Shown one piece after another: positions 26,704-34,600 of a stretch of DNA of 53,692 nt. The position numbers and the translations under genes were made by a program. Position 1 is the first letter of the stretch. Each line of letters opens with the position of its first letter. This stretch comes from Bacillota bacterium (lineage in GTDB: Bacteria; Planctomycetota; UBA8108; UBA1146). Location of the stretch: the NCBI GenBank assembly GCA_003973385.1, contig QNYK01000105.1:1-53692 (forward strand), written 5' to 3'. The notes under the pieces were generated by a model. That model ran no database searches and was not told the origin of the DNA. It saw only the letters and a list, made by a program, of their open reading frames with translations.

Positions 26704-28199
26704 GCTGCACCCTCTCCACCCACGGCACGGACCATCAACGAGTGTTCGTCCCACTGGTCAACGGCGCGAGAAGCCCCGAGTTTCCCGCGGTGCATCACCT
26801 GGATCCGATCGCAGATTCCCAGCAACTCCTGCATCGAGGAGGAAACCACCAGCACACCCTTACCCGCTGCTGCCAGTTCTCCAATCCAGCGATAGACCTC
26901 CGTCTTGGAACCCACATCGATGCCACGTGTTGGTTCATCGAGAAGCACTGCATCGACATCCAGATGCACCAACCTGGCCAACGCCACTTTTTGCTGATTG
27001 CCGCCGCTGAGTGATCGAATCGGCTGCTCCGGTCCCCTGGTGCGAATTCCGAACTGCTTGATCTGCACCTCGACGTCTTTGCGTTCCTTCTTCAAGCCAA
27101 GAATCGAGAAGAAGTGACGCCCGGAAGACGCACCCAGAGTCAGGTTGGTGGCCACCGACAGATCAGTGGCGAGTCCCTCTTTTTTTCGATCCTCGCTGGC
27201 GAATCCGATCCCTGCCCGGATGCTTCGGTTCGGATCAGGTCGATGAGTCTTGCCCTCGAAACGAACCGATCCAGACGCGATGCTATCGAGTCCATAGATC
27301 CCCCTCAGCAACTCCGATCTGCCCGACCCGACCAGGCCTGCGATGCCCAGAACCTCTCCCCCGTGCAGGGTCAGTTGCGCATCCTTCACCCCCGATCTCG
27401 TGTTGAGCCCCTCCACTTCGATCAGTTCCTTGCCCTTGTCCCTGGCAATCCTTGGATACATCTCCTCGAGGCGTCGTCCGATCATCTGGCTGACCAGTTC
27501 CTCCGTGGTTGTATCGGAGATATTTCCCTCTCCGACCACCTCGCCATCTCGCAGCACGGTCCAGGTATCTGCCACGCTCTGTACCTCTTCGAGGAAGTGG
27601 GAGATGTAGACCACCGCACGGCCATCCTTGCGCAGCCGATCGATCACCTCGAACAGGTGCTCGATATCCTGTGCTCCAAGGCTACTTGTCGGTTCATCGA
27701 ATACGATGACGGGGGCATCGTGTACCAGAGCTCTGGCGATCTCGACGAGTTGTCGGTCAGCCACCGACAGCCGTGCCACTGCAGTGGAGGGCTGGATATC
27801 GTTGCGCCCCAGAAGAGACAGGGAGGAGATGACCCGGTCTCTCATCCGTGCCGGCAGGTACACACCAAAAACGGAAGGCTCTGCTCCCAGCAGCAGATTT
27901 TCCTCCACCGTGAGGTCTTCCACCACCGCAAGTTCCTGATGCACCATGGCGATGCCACCGTCTCTTGCCTGCTGTGGGTTCGCCGGTGAGAAGGGCTGTC
28001 CGGAGATCCGGATGGTGCCCGAATCAGCTTTTTCGACGCCACTGAGGATGCGCATCAGCGTCGACTTGCCGGCACCATTTTCTCCGATCAAGGCTCGGAC
28101 CTCTCCCGCCTCGACGCGCAGGTGGGCACCGGAAAGTGCAACGGTCGCCCCGAATGCCTTATCGACGGCTGCCATCTCCAGTAGTGGAGATCGTGTCAC
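26700..28199 (-). CDS. Sugar ABC transporter double ATPase (RbsA/MglA-like)
   Basis: 499 aa, the usual length for a two-domain sugar ATPase. First domain: Walker A GENGAGKST, signature LSVADRQLVEIARAL (unusual, lacking SGG, as in many RbsA first halves), Walker B VIVFDEPTSSL. Second domain: degenerate Walker A GLVGSGRSEL, signature LSGGNQQKVALAR, Walker B AVLLDEPTRGID. The C-terminal end is VVSSSMQELLGICDRIQVMHRGK. The GTG start overlaps the stop of the binding-protein gene (GTGA), and the stop overlaps the permease start. It drives sugar import at the cytoplasmic face. Confidence 0.94.
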   Translation of the reverse strand: MTRSPLLEMAAVDKAFGATVALSGAHLRVEAGEVRALIGENGAGKSTLMRILSGVEKADSGTIRISGQPFSPANPQQARDGGIAMVHQELAVVEDLTVEENLLLGAEPSVFGVYLPARMRDRVISSLSLLGRNDIQPSTAVARLSVADRQLVEIARALVHDAPVIVFDEPTSSLGAQDIEHLFEVIDRLRKDGRAVVYISHFLEEVQSVADTWTVLRDGEVVGEGNISDTTTEELVSQMIGRRLEEMYPRIARDKGKELIEVEGLNTRSGVKDAQLTLHGGEVLGIAGLVGSGRSELLRGIYGLDSIASGSVRFEGKTHRPDPNRSIRAGIGFASEDRKKEGLATDLSVATNLTLGASSGRHFFSILGLKKERKDVEVQIKQFGIRTRGPEQPIRSLSGGNQQKVALARLVHLDVDAVLLDEPTRGIDVGSKTEVYRWIGELAAAGKGVLVVSSSMQELLGICDRIQVMHRGKLGASRAVDQWDEHSLMVRAVGGEGAA

Positions 28200-29188
28200 T
28201 CGCCGAGATACTTCTTCAGGGGAGGATAGAGCAGATCGACGATTTGTGGATCATCGATGTTTTCACCGGTGACGAGTTTGGCACCAGTATCGACCAGCGT
28301 CTCGACCTCTTCACCTCGTAATACCGCGAGCGCAGTCTTGACCCCCAGTTCCCCCATCGCGACAGGATCCTGAACGACCAGCCCGTGGATCTCGCCTGCT
28401 CGCATTCCCTCGATCAGCCCATCGCTGGCGTCGAAACCGACCAGGAACACCCCACCTGCCATCCGCCGGGCGCGCAGAGCCAGCAACATTCCGAAGGTCG
28501 CAGATTCGTTGGAACAGAAGATGCCGACATAATCACTGTCCGCCTCGAGAAGGTTCTCTGCCGCATCTCGCGCGCTTTCCCGCGTCGATCCGGCGTAACG
28601 TCCGGGGTCCACCACTTCGATCCCCTGTGCGGACTCGAGTATCTCGACAAATCCCTGTTCTCGCTGGGTCGTGCTACCTGAGCCTTCCTGGTACCTCAAC
28701 ACCAGCACTCTCCCCTTTCCACCGGTCAACTCCACAATGCGCCGCCCGGCGATCCTTCCCCCCTCGACATTGTCCGTGGCGATGTAGGACGCGTAATCAG
28801 TTCCGGCAATCCCCTGGACACCACTGTCGATGACGATGACGGGTGTTCCCCCTCTACTGGCTGCAGCGATGGGAGAAGCGAGTGCGCGGTCGTCGGCGGG
28901 GGCGATGACGATGGCGCTGATTCCTGAGGCAACAAAGTTCTGCACCAGATCAATCTGCTGGCTCTTGTCGTTTTCCCGTTCTGGCCCGCGCCACACCAGT
29001 TCGAATCCTCCGATCTCCTGACGAGCTTTTTCGGCTCCGGCGTGGATCGATTTCCAGAACTCGTGGCTGGTGCCCTTGGGAATCACGGCGATCTTCGGGG
29101 TCGAAGTGGTCACGCTCGCCGTGCATCCGGCGACGAGCAGTGCCAGCATGACCCAGAGATACCTGAAAAATAATGATCGAGATCTCAC
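28196..29188 (-). CDS. Sugar-binding lipoprotein of ABC transporter (RbsB-like, periplasmic binding protein type 1)
   Basis: 330 aa from GTG 29188, chosen because GAGGAG lies seven bases upstream; the in-frame GTG 29203 has no ribosome site. The N-terminus is a lipoprotein signal (LLVAGC with the lipobox Cys). The mature part follows the ribose-binding fold: IAVIPKGTSHEFWKSIHAGAEKARQE, VQNFVASGISAIVIAPADDRALASPI, PVIVIDSGV, TDNVEGGRIAGRRI, GFDASDGLIEGMRAGEI and VVQDPVAMGELGVKTAL. First gene of a five-gene operon (binding protein, ATPase, permease, LOG, DinB), divergent from the SDR/FAH pair 143 bp away. Specificity cannot be read from the sequence. Confidence 0.92.
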   Translation of the reverse strand: MRSRSLFFRYLWVMLALLVAGCTASVTTSTPKIAVIPKGTSHEFWKSIHAGAEKARQEIGGFELVWRGPERENDKSQQIDLVQNFVASGISAIVIAPADDRALASPIAAASRGGTPVIVIDSGVQGIAGTDYASYIATDNVEGGRIAGRRIVELTGGKGRVLVLRYQEGSGSTTQREQGFVEILESAQGIEVVDPGRYAGSTRESARDAAENLLEADSDYVGIFCSNESATFGMLLALRARRMAGGVFLVGFDASDGLIEGMRAGEIHGLVVQDPVAMGELGVKTALAVLRGEEVETLVDTGAKLVTGENIDDPQIVDLLYPPLKKYLGE

Positions 29189-29225
29189 CAGCTGGCTCCT
29201 CACTGAAAGTCGATTCTGCCTCCCG

Positions 29226-29256
29226 AGTATCCTGCATGAGGTCTGCCGCCGGTCAA
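29226..29256 (-). promoter_or_regulatory. Possible promoter of the transporter operon
   Basis: On the minus strand TTGACC (29256-29251) and GATACT (29231-29226) are separated by 19 bp, about 35 bp before the chosen start. The long spacer makes this tentative. Confidence 0.3.
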
Positions 29257-29331
29257 GGTGGGCCCGCTCCCCGAGCGCAGAGAAGCGTGATATCCTCCCT
29301 GCTTCGAATCATCATGGAGGAAGGAGCCCCG

Positions 29332-30111
29332 ATGGCACACGCTGGTCGTCTGGCAGGTAGAAACGCTGTCATCACTGGAGCGGGCTCAGGGATTGGTCTC
29401 GCCATCGCTGGCCGCTTCGCCGAGCAGGGTGCCCATCTGGCACTGCTCGATATCAATCCCGAGAGTCTGGAAGCTGCAAGAGCGCAGTTTGCCAGCGAAG
29501 GCACCACGGTCGAGGCGATCGTCTGCGATGTGGCGCGAAAAGACTCCGTTGCCGAGGCGTTTCGCAGGATCGACGACACCATCGGTAGTCCTCAGATTCT
29601 CGTCAACAATGCGGGCATCGCCCATGTCGGAAATGTCCAGAATACCGAGGAAGAAGATCTGGACCGACTATATGCCGTCAACGTCAAGGGCGTGGCATTT
29701 TGCGCACGTGAAAGTGTGGGAAGAATGCTGGAGCGATCCGGGGGCGTGATCCTCAACCTCGCATCCATCGCCAGCCACATCGGACTCGAGGATCGCTTCG
29801 CCTACTCGATGACCAAAGGGGCGGTGTTCACCATGACTCGCTCCATCGCGACCGACTACATGAAGCAAGGAATTCGCTGCAACTGCGTCGCCCCCGCCAG
29901 GGTCCACACACCCTTTGTCGATGGCTTCATCCGCGACAATTATCCTGGCCACGAGCAGGAGAAGTTCGATGAGTTGTCGGCATATCAGCCGATGGGACGG
30001 ATGGCCCGTCCCGAGGAGGTGGCGGACCTGGCTCTCTTTCTCTGTAGCGATGAGTCTGCCTTCATCACGGGTCACTCATTTCCCGTCGATGGCGGCGTGA
30101 TGGTGATCTAG
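29332..30111 (+). CDS. SDR dehydrogenase, probable 2-keto-3-deoxy-L-fuconate (or -rhamnonate) dehydrogenase
   Basis: 259 aa. ATG 29332 follows GGAGGAAGGAG. A classical short-chain dehydrogenase: NAD(P) motif TGAGSGIG near the N-terminus, D at LLDIN favouring NAD, NNAG, catalytic Ser in NLASIAS and YSMTK. The C-terminal region CNCVAPARVHTPFVDGF…YQPMGRMARPEEVADLALFLCSDE…DGG resembles the dehydrogenases found beside FAH-family hydrolases in L-fucose clusters. Expected reaction: oxidation of 2-keto-3-deoxy-L-fuconate to the 2,4-diketo acid, the substrate of the next gene. The FAH gene starts 8 bp after its stop. Substrate assignment is by context; the SDR fold itself is certain. Confidence 0.85.
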   Translation: MAHAGRLAGRNAVITGAGSGIGLAIAGRFAEQGAHLALLDINPESLEAARAQFASEGTTVEAIVCDVARKDSVAEAFRRIDDTIGSPQILVNNAGIAHVGNVQNTEEEDLDRLYAVNVKGVAFCARESVGRMLERSGGVILNLASIASHIGLEDRFAYSMTKGAVFTMTRSIATDYMKQGIRCNCVAPARVHTPFVDGFIRDNYPGHEQEKFDELSAYQPMGRMARPEEVADLALFLCSDESAFITGHSFPVDGGVMVI

Positions 30112-30119
30112 GAGGATCG

Positions 30120-30977
30120 ATGAAACTGTTTCGATTTGGAAAACCTGGCGCCGAGACTCCAGCAGCTGTGCTCCCGGATGGCACTCGCGTCGACTGCTCC
30201 GCCTTTGGCGAGGACTGGAATGAACAGTTCTTCGGCTCGGGTGGATTGTCACGACTCTCCGCCTGGATCGAACGGGAAGGCCCCTCTGCTCCCCGAGTGG
30301 CGGATGATGTTCGGATTGGCGCACCCATCTGCCGCCCCAGCAAAATCGTCTGCATCGGCCTCAACTACCGCGATCACGCAGCAGAAACTGGAGCGGAACT
30401 CCCGGCAGAACCGGTGATCTTCTTCAAATCCACCACTGCCATCGTGGGACCCGATGACGATGTAATCCTCCCTCCAGAGAGCACCAAATCTGACTGGGAG
30501 GTGGAGTTGGCCGTGGTGGTGGGTGCCACCCTCAGCCATGCAGACCGCCAGACTGCGGCCAACGGCATCGCCGGTTACTGCCTTCACAACGACCTCTCCG
30601 AGCGAGAATTCCAGCTGGAACGCTGCGGGCAATGGGTCAAGGGTAAGTCCTGCAATACCTTTGCACCACTCGGGCCCGAACTGGTCACCCCCGACGAACT
30701 GCCCGATCCGTTGCACCTCGACATGTGGCTCAAGGTCAACGGAGAAGAACTGCAGCGATCAAATACGCGGGAGTTACACTTCGATGTTCCGGCGATCCTG
30801 TCCAGCGTCAGCCAGTACATGACCCTGCTCCCTGGCGATGTGATCTCGACCGGCACACCGGCAGGAGTTGGACTGGGACTCGATCCGCCACGGTTCCTCA
30901 AGGCAGGGGATGTGATGGAGCTCTCCATCGAGGGACTCGGATCCCAGCGCCAGGATGTGCGCGCTTTCTATCAGTGA
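30120..30977 (+). CDS. Fumarylacetoacetase-family hydrolase, probable 2,4-diketo-3-deoxy-L-fuconate hydrolase
   Basis: 285 aa, ATG preceded by AGGAGG. FAH-fold enzyme: GLNYRDHAAETG, FFKSTTAIVGPDD, the metal-binding WEVELAVVVG with Glu ligands, CLHNDLSEREFQ supplying Asp, KSCNTFAPLGPELV, and STGTPAGVGLG. Length is typical of the FahA-like hydrolases that split acylpyruvates and diketo-deoxy sugar acids. Paired with the SDR, it would cleave 2,4-diketo-3-deoxy-L-fuconate (or rhamnonate) to pyruvate and L-lactate. Other FAH substrates, such as ureidoglycolate-type ones, are possible but fit the neighbours less well. Confidence 0.85.
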   Translation: MKLFRFGKPGAETPAAVLPDGTRVDCSAFGEDWNEQFFGSGGLSRLSAWIEREGPSAPRVADDVRIGAPICRPSKIVCIGLNYRDHAAETGAELPAEPVIFFKSTTAIVGPDDDVILPPESTKSDWEVELAVVVGATLSHADRQTAANGIAGYCLHNDLSEREFQLERCGQWVKGKSCNTFAPLGPELVTPDELPDPLHLDMWLKVNGEELQRSNTRELHFDVPAILSSVSQYMTLLPGDVISTGTPAGVGLGLDPPRFLKAGDVMELSIEGLGSQRQDVRAFYQ

Positions 30978-31125
30978 TGGGAGGAAGGGGGGGGCTCACC
31001 TTCATGTACTTCGATCCCGACCAGAAGTCCGGCTTCATCGTGCTGCTGAACGGGAACCGAGGGGAAGAGGGATCGACGAGGAGATCCTGGAAATCATGAA
31101 CCGGGCGATGACCGCTTCCGAGTGA
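30978..31125 (+). pseudogene. Remnant of a serine hydrolase (beta-lactamase-like) C-terminus
   Basis: Directly after the FAH stop an open stretch reads GGLTFMYFDPDQKSGFIVLLNGNRGEEG. A one-base frame change then gives IDEEILEIMNRAMTASE and a stop at 31123-31125. The first part resembles the C-terminal strand of beta-lactamase/esterase-family serine hydrolases. No upstream catalytic domain is present, so this looks like a decayed fragment. Confidence 0.5.
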
Positions 31126-31144
31126 CCCGCCAGAACCCTGCACT

Positions 31145-31474
31145 TCAATCCTGATGAAAGATCTCTTCGAGGGACAACCACCACTCCCCTGCTGGTCGAT
31201 CTTCCCTCGGACGCTGCATCGGCTCGATGATATCCCACCACTCTCGCATCCGTGGTGATGCGGCCAGTTGCTCCATCCGTTGCGAATACTCCTCATCCGG
31301 ACCGTGATACTCGAAGTAGCCGAACAACTGATTTCCGTCGAGAAAGATCGAGTAATTGCGAATCCCCGCCTCGCGAATCGCCGACTCGATCTGTGGCCAG
31401 ATCTTTTCGTGACGGCGGCGATACTCCGCGACCGATGAGGGATCGATTCCGATCACCTGTCCAAAGCGTCGCAT
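31145..31474 (-). CDS. L-rhamnose mutarotase family protein (RhaM/FucU-type role)
   Basis: 109 aa from ATG 31474, preceded by GGGAGAGG; an in-frame TTG 18 bp upstream lacks a ribosome site. It matches the small RhaM (DUF718) family: RFGQVIGIDP at the N-terminus, EYRRRHEKIWPQIESAIREAGIRNYSIFLDGNQLFGYFEY, and the C-terminal WWDIIEPMQ. Such proteins interconvert alpha and beta anomers of 6-deoxy sugars. Located beside the SDR/FAH genes (convergent with the pseudogene remnant), it supports L-fucose or L-rhamnose as the substrate of the cluster. It may have its own promoter, since the next upstream gene ends in a strong terminator. Confidence 0.9.
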   Translation of the reverse strand: MRRFGQVIGIDPSSVAEYRRRHEKIWPQIESAIREAGIRNYSIFLDGNQLFGYFEYHGPDEEYSQRMEQLAASPRMREWWDIIEPMQRPREDRPAGEWWLSLEEIFHQD

Positions 31475-31540
31475 CGTCCTCTCCCTCCTCAACTCCGATC
31501 GAATTGTCGGGACGATTCAAGGATGGATCAACTCCTGGAG

Positions 31541-31583
31541 CACAAGAAAATCGGGTGAGTGCGGGACTCCCGCACTCACCCGA
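31541..31583 (-). terminator. Strong intrinsic terminator of the M4 protease gene
   Basis: A perfect 15-bp stem (31551-31565 with 31569-31583), 3-nt loop. On the minus strand it is followed by TTTTCTTGTG. It lies 25 bp beyond the stop codon. Confidence 0.92.
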
Positions 31584-31607
31584 GATGATTCACATGAGCA
31601 CACCGCT

Positions 31608-34600
31608 TCAGTTACACGACAGGTACTCGGCACAGTCGAGTGCGGTACCGTCCGGATCTGCACCGCAAGCGCCGCCAAAGGGCGCAGGGGGAGCGGATCC
31701 ACCCGAGAAGAGGTAGGCGAGCAGGTATACGCCGTCTGCAATGTTGGCCAGCTCATCGTCATTGGTATCCGCAGCATCCATGCAATTGATCACTCCACCG
31801 AGGAACAGCGCATCCAGCACCGTGATGGCATCGGCCAGATTGATGAGTGCGTCGTCGTTGACATCGGCACGCACAAATCCACCCTCAACCGGTGTCAGGG
31901 TGATGATGCCAGCGACTCCGGTAGCACCGAGAGCCTGAGAGTTCACCACCACGACAATCTGCACGGGGGGGCTACCGAGACGGTTCGAGATGGACAGGGT
32001 CGTGGTCACATCTGAAGTCGATCCGATCAGAGCACCGGGGACCGTGTCGTAACTGGCGATGGCCAGTTCGATGGCAGAATCGAACTGGATGGTCTGGATA
32101 CCCAGGAAGCTGTAAACGCAGCCACAGGTGAATCCATCTGCGAACAGGCCCATGTCGAGGAAGTCAGCACCGGTGCCATTGTTGAGGTCATCGATGACCT
32201 GTGCACCGACAGCGCCTGTCACCGTCAGCACCGACGGATCGTGCGAAACGCCGAACGAGAAACCCTGCGTATCGTTTGGATAGCCCGCATTGGTCGCATC
32301 CTCCTCCAGCGTGAAGGAAGCCATGACGGTGGCGATTCCGTTCGAAGGTGGGAATGCCACCGTCTGGTCCACTGCCGTGAGGATGAATCCGGATGGAGTG
32401 AGGGTCACGACTGCTCCGGTTGGAATCACACCGATCGCTACTCCCGCATCGGTGGAGATGATCGACTGCACCACCGGATTGCCGAGTGTTTCGGTGAATT
32501 CCAGCGCACTCGTCACGGTCCCGGTTGTACTGGAAAATACTCCCGGCAGGGATTCGTAGTTGATCGTCAACAGCGATGTCTCGGTGATCATCTGGATCGT
32601 TTCTGCGAAAGTAAAACTGTAGACGCATCCGACAGTGATGCCGTTGGGGAAACTGGACGCTTCGAAGAACTGCGGACCAGCACCGCCGTCGAGAGCCGCT
32701 ACAGGTCCCGCCGGGGCAGCGCCGATGGCCGCGAACAGATCGGGATCATGACCGAGACCAAACGAGAAGCCGGCGGTATTGGTCGGGAATCCGGGGTTAT
32801 CAGTGAACTCGGTCGCCGAGATCATCGTCTCGAACTCTGCACCTGATCCGCTGTATCCTCCGACAACATCTGCAGCCACGAGACTGAACCCGCCACTGAG
32901 CTCCACAATCACTTCGCAATTCACTCCGGGTGCCTGTTGAGTGGCATCGCAGAAAGCGACCACGGTGTAAGAAAAGATGCCAGGTGATGTAGAACTGTCG
33001 ACAAACCCGGTTGCGGTTCCCGGCAGAGAATCGATCACCACTCCATCGCGATGCACGAAGATCAGGGTGTAGACGTCGCCATTGACCCACGAGAGTATCA
33101 CCTCGGTGCCAGCACCCTGGCTACAGACGAGTCCAGAAATCGGTTCACAGACGCAAGCAGGATCACCGATGCAGTCCGGATCCTCGCAGTCGGTGAGACC
33201 GTCGAGATCGTCATCGGTGCCGTTGGAGCAGTTCTCGGGAGGGGGAGGCGGAGTGGCAGCACCGATATCGAGCGTTCCGGTGCCCGATGCCGCATCATTC
33301 CAGCCTCCGAGCCGGATGAAGTATTCCGTGCCTGCGGTCATCGTCATCTCGACCAGACTGGTGAAGCCGCCGCAGCCGGCAGCATCGCCATTACAGGCGA
33401 CCTGGGTCAACGAAGCACAGTTACCCGAATAGACGACGATGTCAGAATCGAAGTTGATGCTGTCACAGGTACTGATGGTGTAATCGCCACTCTCGACGGG
33501 AGTGTAACTGAACCAGATGTCGCTGGTCATCTGTCCCAGGAATGTTCCCGGGCAAGTATTCGAATCGAACGGATCCGCACTCTGCGTGGCAGTGGTGGTA
33601 TCGACAGGATTGGAACCGAACACTGCGACCGAGGCTGACGCACACTCGTCTCCTGGCGCCGCCGGAATACAGGCCGGATCGGTGGCACAGTCTGGATCCT
33701 CGCAATCGATCAAACCGTCTGCGTCATCATCGGTACCGTTGCTGCAATTCTCGACCGGCCCAGAAGGGGTGAGATCGAGGATCAGTGCTCCCGGACCTGG
33801 ATCACCATTTCCCGGATGAGGCGTGCCCCAGGCTCCGATGCGGAACCAGTAGACATCTCCTGCGTTGACATCTGCGGTGAACTCTGACCAGTACTGCTGG
33901 CAAACAGACGATGGCAGCTGGTTCACATCCCCGTTACAGGCGACCTGGATCAGGGAAGAGCAAGAACCGGTGTACATCACCAGGTCCGTATCGAAACTGC
34001 CCGGCTGGCAGGTCGAGACGAACAGGCTGCCCGATTGAGCAGCAGTGTAGGTGAACCAGATATCTCCGATCATCGACCCGAGACCCTCGGTGCAACTAGC
34101 AGGGTCGGGGAGCGGATCGGATCCGGTCGTGGCACTGGTGCTATCGAAAGGATTTTCTCCGAGCAGCGCAGCCTCTGCCGAAACGCATTCATCGCCAGGT
34201 GGCGGAGGTACACAGCCAGGCGAGGCGAAACACTCCGGATCCTCGCAGTCGATCAGACCGTCCCCATCATCATCGACACCGTTGGTACAGTTCTCCACTG
34301 CTCCACCGCCGCCTCCAACGAAGGCCACATCCATCTGACCCGACCCCGTGGTGCCTTCACTCCAGGAAGCAACCCTGATCTGGTAGGTCAATCCGCCACT
34401 CACGGGAACATCATTGATCACCGATGTGAAGTTTCCGCAACCACCTGTATCGCCGTTACAGGCGATCTGCAGCAGGGATCCGCAGTCTCCCTCGTAGACG
34501 AGAAGATCCGTATCCCAGCTGGCGATGTCACAGGTACTGACGGAGAGAAGTCCATCTTCTGGCGGTACGTACGAGTACCAGACGTCGTTGCCGACATCGC

